A stretch of 64,000 nucleotides of DNA from contig FOAY01000018.1 of NCBI GenBank assembly GCA_900109485.1, forward strand, positions 26,198 to 90,197, given 5' to 3'. The DNA is from Kosakonia sacchari (GTDB lineage Bacteria > Pseudomonadota > Gammaproteobacteria > Enterobacterales > Enterobacteriaceae). Below are positions 60,518-64,000 of this stretch, piece after piece (position 1 is the stretch's first letter; the number at the start of each line of letters is the position of its first letter). The notes under the pieces were generated by a model that saw only the letters and a list, made by a program, of their open reading frames with translations, did not search any database and was not told where the DNA came from. Both the position numbers and the translations under genes were made by a program.

Positions 60518-62119
60518 TTAAGCCAGTAAGCGATAGCCGGGCAACGTCAGGAAGTCGATCAGCTCATCAGAGGTGGTGATCTGCTCCATCAGGCGCGCGG
60601 CGTCGTCAAAACGACCGCTGCTGAATCGGTGCTCGCCCAGCTCGTCCTGAATAACCCGTATCTCTTCGGCCAGCATCTGGCGGAACAGCGTTTTGGTTAC
60701 CGGTTTACCGTTGCTGAGCGTCTTTTCGTGGTGGATCCACTGCCAGATAGAGGTGCGGGAGATTTCGGCGGTGGCGGCATCTTCCATCAGCCCGTAAATC
60801 GGTACGCAGCCATTGCCGGAGATCCACGCTTCGATGTATTGCACCGCCACGCGAATATTGGCACGCATTCCCTCTTCGGTGCGTTCGCCTTCACACGGCG
60901 CCAGCAGTTGCTCGGCGGTGATTGGGGCATCGTCTTCACGGCTGACAAATAATTGGTTTTTATTATCGCCGAGGGCGGCGTTGAACACCTCCATCACCGT
61001 ATCGCCAAGGCCAGGGTGAGCAATCCAGGTGCCGTCGTGGCCGTTACGCGCTTCGAGTTCTTTGTCGGCTTTCACTTTATTCAGCACCCAGTTGTTGCGT
61101 TCGGCATCTTTACTGGGAATAAACGCTGCCATGCCGCCCATCGCGAATGCGCCGCGGCGATGACAGGTTTTGATTAACAGGCGGGAATAAGCGCTGAGGA
61201 ATGGCTTATCCATAGTGACCACCTGGCGATCCGGCAAAACCCGATCCGGATAGTTTTTCAGGGTTTTGATATAGCTGAAGATGTAATCCCAGCGTCCGCA
61301 ATTCAGCCCGACAATATGGTCGCGCAGCGCGTGCAGGATTTCGTCCATCTGAAACACCGCAGGTAGCGTCTCAATCAGCAGTGTTGCTTTGATGGTGCCG
61401 CGCGGCAAATTGAACCGATCTTCGGTATAACTGAATACCTCACTCCACCAGGCCGCTTCGTGCCAGGACTGGGTTTTCGGCAGATAAAAATAGGGACCGC
61501 TGCCTTTGGCGAGCAGGTTTTTATGGTTATGGAAGAAGTAGAGCGCAAAGTCGAACAGACTGCCGGGGATCGCTTCACCACGCCAGGTCACATGCTTTTC
61601 TGGCAGATGTAAGCCGCGCACGCGACAGACCAGAACCGCCGGGTTGGGCTTTAACTGATAGATCTTACCAGCTTCATTGATGTAGCTGATGGTGCCGTTG
61701 ACCGCATCGCGCAGGTTGATCTGCCCATCGATCACTTTCTCCCAGTTCGGTGCCAGCGAATCTTCAAAATCCGCCATGAAGACTTTGACGTTGGCATTCA
61801 GCGCATTGATGACCATTTTGCGTTCCACCGGCCCGGTGATCTCCACGCGGCGATCGAGCAGATCTTCCGGTATACCGCGAATCGTCCAGTCTGATTCACG
61901 AATGGAAGCTGTTTCCGAAATAAATCCAGGCAACGTACCGGCATCAATTTGTTGCTGCTGGCGCTGACGCGCTGCCAGTAGCTGATTACGTTTTGGCGTA
62001 AAGCGCGTTACCAGCTCGCTCAGAAACTCCACCGCTGCCGGAGTAAGGATATGCTTCTCCTGCTCGCCGTACGGCTGTGTAAAGGCCAGTTCATCGGTTG
62101 TTGTTGCCTGTTGTGTCAT
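60518..62119 (-). CDS. aceB: Malate synthase A
   Basis: A 533-residue enzyme that condenses glyoxylate with acetyl-CoA to malate. Key segments: VKVFMADFEDSLAPNWEKVI, VRGLHLPEKHVTWRGEAIPG (catalytic arginine), LNCGRWDYIFSYIKTLKNYP (metal site) and IYGLMEDAATAEISRTSIWQ (catalytic aspartate). The ATG complement of 62117-62119 gives MTQQATTTDELAFTQPYGEQ and the E. coli length; the upstream in-frame start is unlikely. It is first of aceBAK and IclR-controlled. Confidence 0.98.
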   Translation of the reverse strand: MTQQATTTDELAFTQPYGEQEKHILTPAAVEFLSELVTRFTPKRNQLLAARQRQQQQIDAGTLPGFISETASIRESDWTIRGIPEDLLDRRVEITGPVERKMVINALNANVKVFMADFEDSLAPNWEKVIDGQINLRDAVNGTISYINEAGKIYQLKPNPAVLVCRVRGLHLPEKHVTWRGEAIPGSLFDFALYFFHNHKNLLAKGSGPYFYLPKTQSWHEAAWWSEVFSYTEDRFNLPRGTIKATLLIETLPAVFQMDEILHALRDHIVGLNCGRWDYIFSYIKTLKNYPDRVLPDRQVVTMDKPFLSAYSRLLIKTCHRRGAFAMGGMAAFIPSKDAERNNWVLNKVKADKELEARNGHDGTWIAHPGLGDTVMEVFNAALGDNKNQLFVSREDDAPITAEQLLAPCEGERTEEGMRANIRVAVQYIEAWISGNGCVPIYGLMEDAATAEISRTSIWQWIHHEKTLSNGKPVTKTLFRQMLAEEIRVIQDELGEHRFSSGRFDDAARLMEQITTSDELIDFLTLPGYRLLA

Positions 62120-62216
62120 GGTGCGATTCCTCTTTTTTGCAGCAAAGACATTTCCCAATGCTGACGAAGATCGTTTGTGCAGTTTTCGTTCAGCAGGATC
62201 AATCCTGGCTAATAAA

Positions 62217-62242
62217 TTTTCCAAAATCAAAAACAATTTCCA
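62217..62242. promoter_or_regulatory. IclR operator of aceBAK
   Basis: On the minus strand ATGGAAATTG-TTTTTG-ATTTTGGAAA lies about 100 bases before aceB. It matches the A/T-rich imperfect palindrome bound by IclR upstream of E. coli aceB. The rest of 62120-62365 shows the leader and AT-rich promoter sequence only. Confidence 0.7.
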
Positions 62243-62322
62243 TTTTTAAATTAAAAAGACAATAACTAACTGATAACAATGAAGTTATAGTTTTATTATG
62301 TTGAGAAGTGATTTTCGGAAAC

Positions 62323-62345
62323 AAAAAAGGCGCCCGAAGGCGCCT
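62323..62345 (-). terminator. Terminator of metA
   Basis: On the minus strand AGGCGCC-TTCG-GGCGCCT followed by TTTTT, 20 bases beyond the metA stop. Confidence 0.94.
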
Positions 62346-62365
62346 GGTATATAGGGCTGAAACGC

Positions 62366-63295
62366 TTAATCCAGCGTCGGATTCATGTGGCGCAGATCGT
62401 ATGGCGTGATCTGGTAGACGTAGTAGTTGAGCCAGTTGATGAACAGCAGATTGCCGTGGCTGCGCCAGGAGGCACGCGGTTTATTCTGCGGTTCGTCTTT
62501 CGGGAAGTAGTTATGCGGCAGCTCAGGACTGAGGCCCGCGTCCACATCGCGGAAATATTCATTCGCCAGCGTGTTGGCGTCGTACTCCGGGTGGCCAGTC
62601 ACGAACGCAATGCGTTTATCTTTGCTGGCAAACAGGTAGGCATCGCCCTCTTCTGTTTCGGCCAGAATCTCCAGATCGGTGTAGTCGCGGATCAGTGCAG
62701 ACGGGAAATCCGCATAGCGGGAGTGCGGCGCAAGGAATACATCGTCAAAACCGCGCGTCAGCAGCGCATGGGGATGAAGGATGTGGTGTTCATACACGCC
62801 GGAGAGCTTTTCACTGCGGGTCTGCTTGGGAATGCCATAAAGAATATTGAGTGCGGCCTGTACCGCCCAACAGACAAACAACGTTGAGGTAACGTGATCT
62901 TTCGCCCACTCCAGGACCTGCTCGATCTGCGGCCAGTAGGCAACATCGTTAAACTCAACCAGGCCCAGTGGCGCGCCGGTAACAATCAGGCCATCGTAAT
63001 TTTCGTGGCAGATTTCATCAAAATTACAGTAAAAGGTATTCAGGTGCTCAGCGGGCGTGTTGCGCGACTCGCGGGAATCGATGCGCAGCAGGCGCACATC
63101 AACCTGTAGCGGTGAGTTCGACAGCAGACGCAGGAACTGGTTTTCCGTCTCAATCTTCTTTGGCATCAGGTTCAGGATCAACACCTTCAGAGGGCGGATC
63201 TCCTGAACTGTCGCGCGCGAAGTCGTCATCACAAAGACGTTCTCGTCACGCAAGAAATTGACGGCTGGCAGCTCGTCCTGCACCCGAATCGGCAT
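62366..63295 (-). CDS. metA: Homoserine O-succinyltransferase
   Basis: A 309-residue enzyme of methionine synthesis that transfers succinyl from succinyl-CoA to homoserine. The nucleophile C142 lies in [17 protein letters not shown]. The catalytic histidine and glutamate are in [40 protein letters not shown] and [17 protein letters not shown] are family signatures. The length equals E. coli. It is repressed by MetJ through the boxes upstream. Its neighbour on the far side is the rRNA operon end, as in E. coli. Confidence 0.98.
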   Translation of the reverse strand: MPIRVQDELPAVNFLRDENVFVMTTSRATVQEIRPLKVLILNLMPKKIETENQFLRLLSNSPLQVDVRLLRIDSRESRNTPAEHLNTFYCNFDEICHENYDGLIVTGAPLGLVEFNDVAYWPQIEQVLEWAKDHVTSTLFVCWAVQAALNILYGIPKQTRSEKLSGVYEHHILHPHALLTRGFDDVFLAPHSRYADFPSALIRDYTDLEILAETEEGDAYLFASKDKRIAFVTGHPEYDANTLANEYFRDVDAGLSPELPHNYFPKDEPQNKPRASWRSHGNLLFINWLNYYVYQITPYDLRHMNPTLD

Positions 63296-63309
63296 AACTT
63301 ATATCCTCA

Positions 63310-63341
63310 CTGCATACGTTTAAACGTTTAGACATCCAGAT
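63310..63341 (-). promoter_or_regulatory. MetJ operator (four tandem met boxes) of metA
   Basis: On the minus strand four 8-bp units, ATCTGGAT, GTCTAAAC, GTTTAAAC and GTATGCAG, resemble the MetJ consensus AGACGTCT, with the central ones closest. They lie 15-46 bases before metA. Beyond them, 63342-63605 holds the promoter and no gene that I can see. Confidence 0.8.
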
Positions 63342-63607
63342 AGCCGAAGATACCCAGGAATAAGCAAAATGTCGAGTCCGCAAGTGAAAGGTGAGAAAGT
63401 TTCACGTCGCGCTCCGCCTATGAAATGATTTTAGATTTTTTGTCGTGCTGTGAAGGGGAATTTTTGAGCTGATTCATGCCGATCGCTCAGAGGAAAGCTG
63501 CGGCTGAGTATTGAGGTTGCGTACAACTATGCGATTTTTATAAAGCTGAGCGTACAGCCCGATCATAGCTATACCCTTTAGTCATTAAATTCTGCTGAAA
63601 CAATAGC

Positions 63608-63637
63608 AAAAAAGCCCCGTGCCTGTGCACGGGGCTT
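63608..63637 (-). terminator. Second terminator of the rRNA operon
   Basis: AAGCCCCGTGC-ctgt-GCACGGGGCTT with an A-run on its left gives a T-run on the minus strand. Confidence 0.92.
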
Positions 63638-63672
63638 CCCTGTCTGTTCCGCTTCAGCTTCTCGCTCAACGC

Positions 63673-63697
63673 AAAAAGGCCATCCTTACGGATGGCC
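63673..63697 (-). terminator. First terminator of the rRNA operon
   Basis: GGCCATCC-ttac-GGATGGCC with an A-run on its left, 15 bases beyond 5S rRNA. This tandem arrangement is typical of enterobacterial rrn operons. Confidence 0.92.
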
Positions 63698-63711
63698 TCT
63701 TCACGGATTTG

Positions 63712-63831
63712 ATGCCTGGCAGTTCCCTACTCTCGCATGGGGAGACCCCACACTACCATCGGCGCTACGGCGTTTCACTTCTGAGTTCGGCATGGGGTCA
63801 GGTGGGACCACCGCGCTGTTGCCGCCAGGCA
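63712..63831 (-). rRNA. rrf: 5S ribosomal RNA
   Basis: A 120-base gene on the minus strand that begins TGCCTGGCGGC and ends GGAACTGCCAGGCAT, closing the terminal helix. Apart from a few bases near the 5' side (CAACAGCGCGG), it matches the E. coli 5S sequence. It is the last gene of an rRNA operon whose 23S gene runs off the right edge. Confidence 0.97.
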
Positions 63832-63924
63832 AATTCTGTTTACCCGCATGCCCTCAGGGCACACCGGTCTAATCTGTATCAGGCTGAATATCGTCTCTCA
63901 CCGCCAAAACATCTTCGGCGTTGT

Positions 63925-64000
63925 AAGGTTAAGCCTCACGGTTCATTAGTACCGGTTAGCTCAACGCATCGCTGCGCTTACACACCCGGCCTATCAACGT
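63925..64000 (-). rRNA. rrl: 23S ribosomal RNA (3' end only)
   Basis: The last 76 bases of 23S rRNA on the minus strand: the 3' end GAGGCTTAACCTT is preceded by GTACTAATGAACCGT and the helix around CTAACCGGTAC. The rest lies outside the window. It is separated from 5S by 93 bases. The metA-side position corresponds to rrnE of E. coli. Confidence 0.97.

Overview
The window is chromosomal DNA of an enterobacterium (Enterobacteriaceae). Almost every core protein is close, in length and sequence, to its Escherichia coli counterpart as I remember it, and the gene order follows the E. coli rrnE-metA-aceBAK-iclR-metH-lysC-pgi-yjbEFGH-psiE-mal-ubiCA-plsB-dgkA-lexA-zur-dusA-dnaB-alr-tyrB-aphA-uvrA-ssb stretch, read in reverse. 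Islands of genes not in that order, a secreted AroQ chorismate mutase beside ssb, and a 126-bp repeat family fit an Enterobacter/Kosakonia/Klebsiella-like genus better than Escherichia. The genus is an inference.

Layout. 1-3.1 kb: the 5' part of an IclR-family regulator, divergent from a complete amino-acid-type ABC importer (permease, ATPase, binding protein). 3.2-5.3 kb: accessory DNA holding an AT-rich nuclease-like gene, a decayed copy of the ssb 3' end, and a periplasmic chorismate mutase gene (aroQ) next to intact ssb. 5.2-17.1 kb: ssb/uvrA (SOS), yjbR, yjbQ, aphA, tyrB, alr, dnaB, qor, pspG, dusA. 17.3-19.3 kb: ycaC and a TraF-like barrel gene set between dusA and zur. 19.6-27.2 kb: zur, yjbJ, dinF-lexA, dgkA, plsB, ubiA, ubiC. 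27.3-35.1 kb: the maltose regulon, malK-lamB-malM divergent from malEFG. 35.3-40.6 kb: psiE, two acetyltransferase-type genes and yjbEFGH. 41.1-47.1 kb: pgi, lysC with a lysine riboswitch, a PanS-like transporter, a HigBA-like toxin-antitoxin pair and yjbD. 47.1-55.1 kb: rluF, yjbB, an unrecognised soluble-protein/membrane-protein pair, and metH. 55.3-63.3 kb: iclR, an unrecognised membrane protein, the glyoxylate shunt aceBAK and metA. 63.7-64 kb: 5S rRNA and the 3' end of 23S rRNA on the minus strand.

Genes that work together: LexA represses lexA-dinF and uvrA/ssb through visible SOS boxes. IclR has candidate operators before iclR and aceB. MetJ boxes lie before metA, whose product feeds the methionine pathway that MetH completes. 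LysC is controlled by a lysine riboswitch. MalT and CRP sites sit between malK and malE.

Most unusual items: (1) a soluble protein overlapping a four-helix membrane protein (49.9-51.2 kb), which has the architecture of a toxin-immunity pair but which I could not assign to a family; (2) a direct duplication of the ssb 3' end bracketing aroQ; (3) an orphan PD-(D/E)xK-like protein; (4) five copies of a hairpin-forming intergenic repeat with compensatory base changes, two of them in exact 126-bp tandem running into the lysC riboswitch leader, and one in the malE-malF gap where E. coli carries REP elements. Lengths and motifs come from the sequence. Family assignments come from memory of the families, not from a search.
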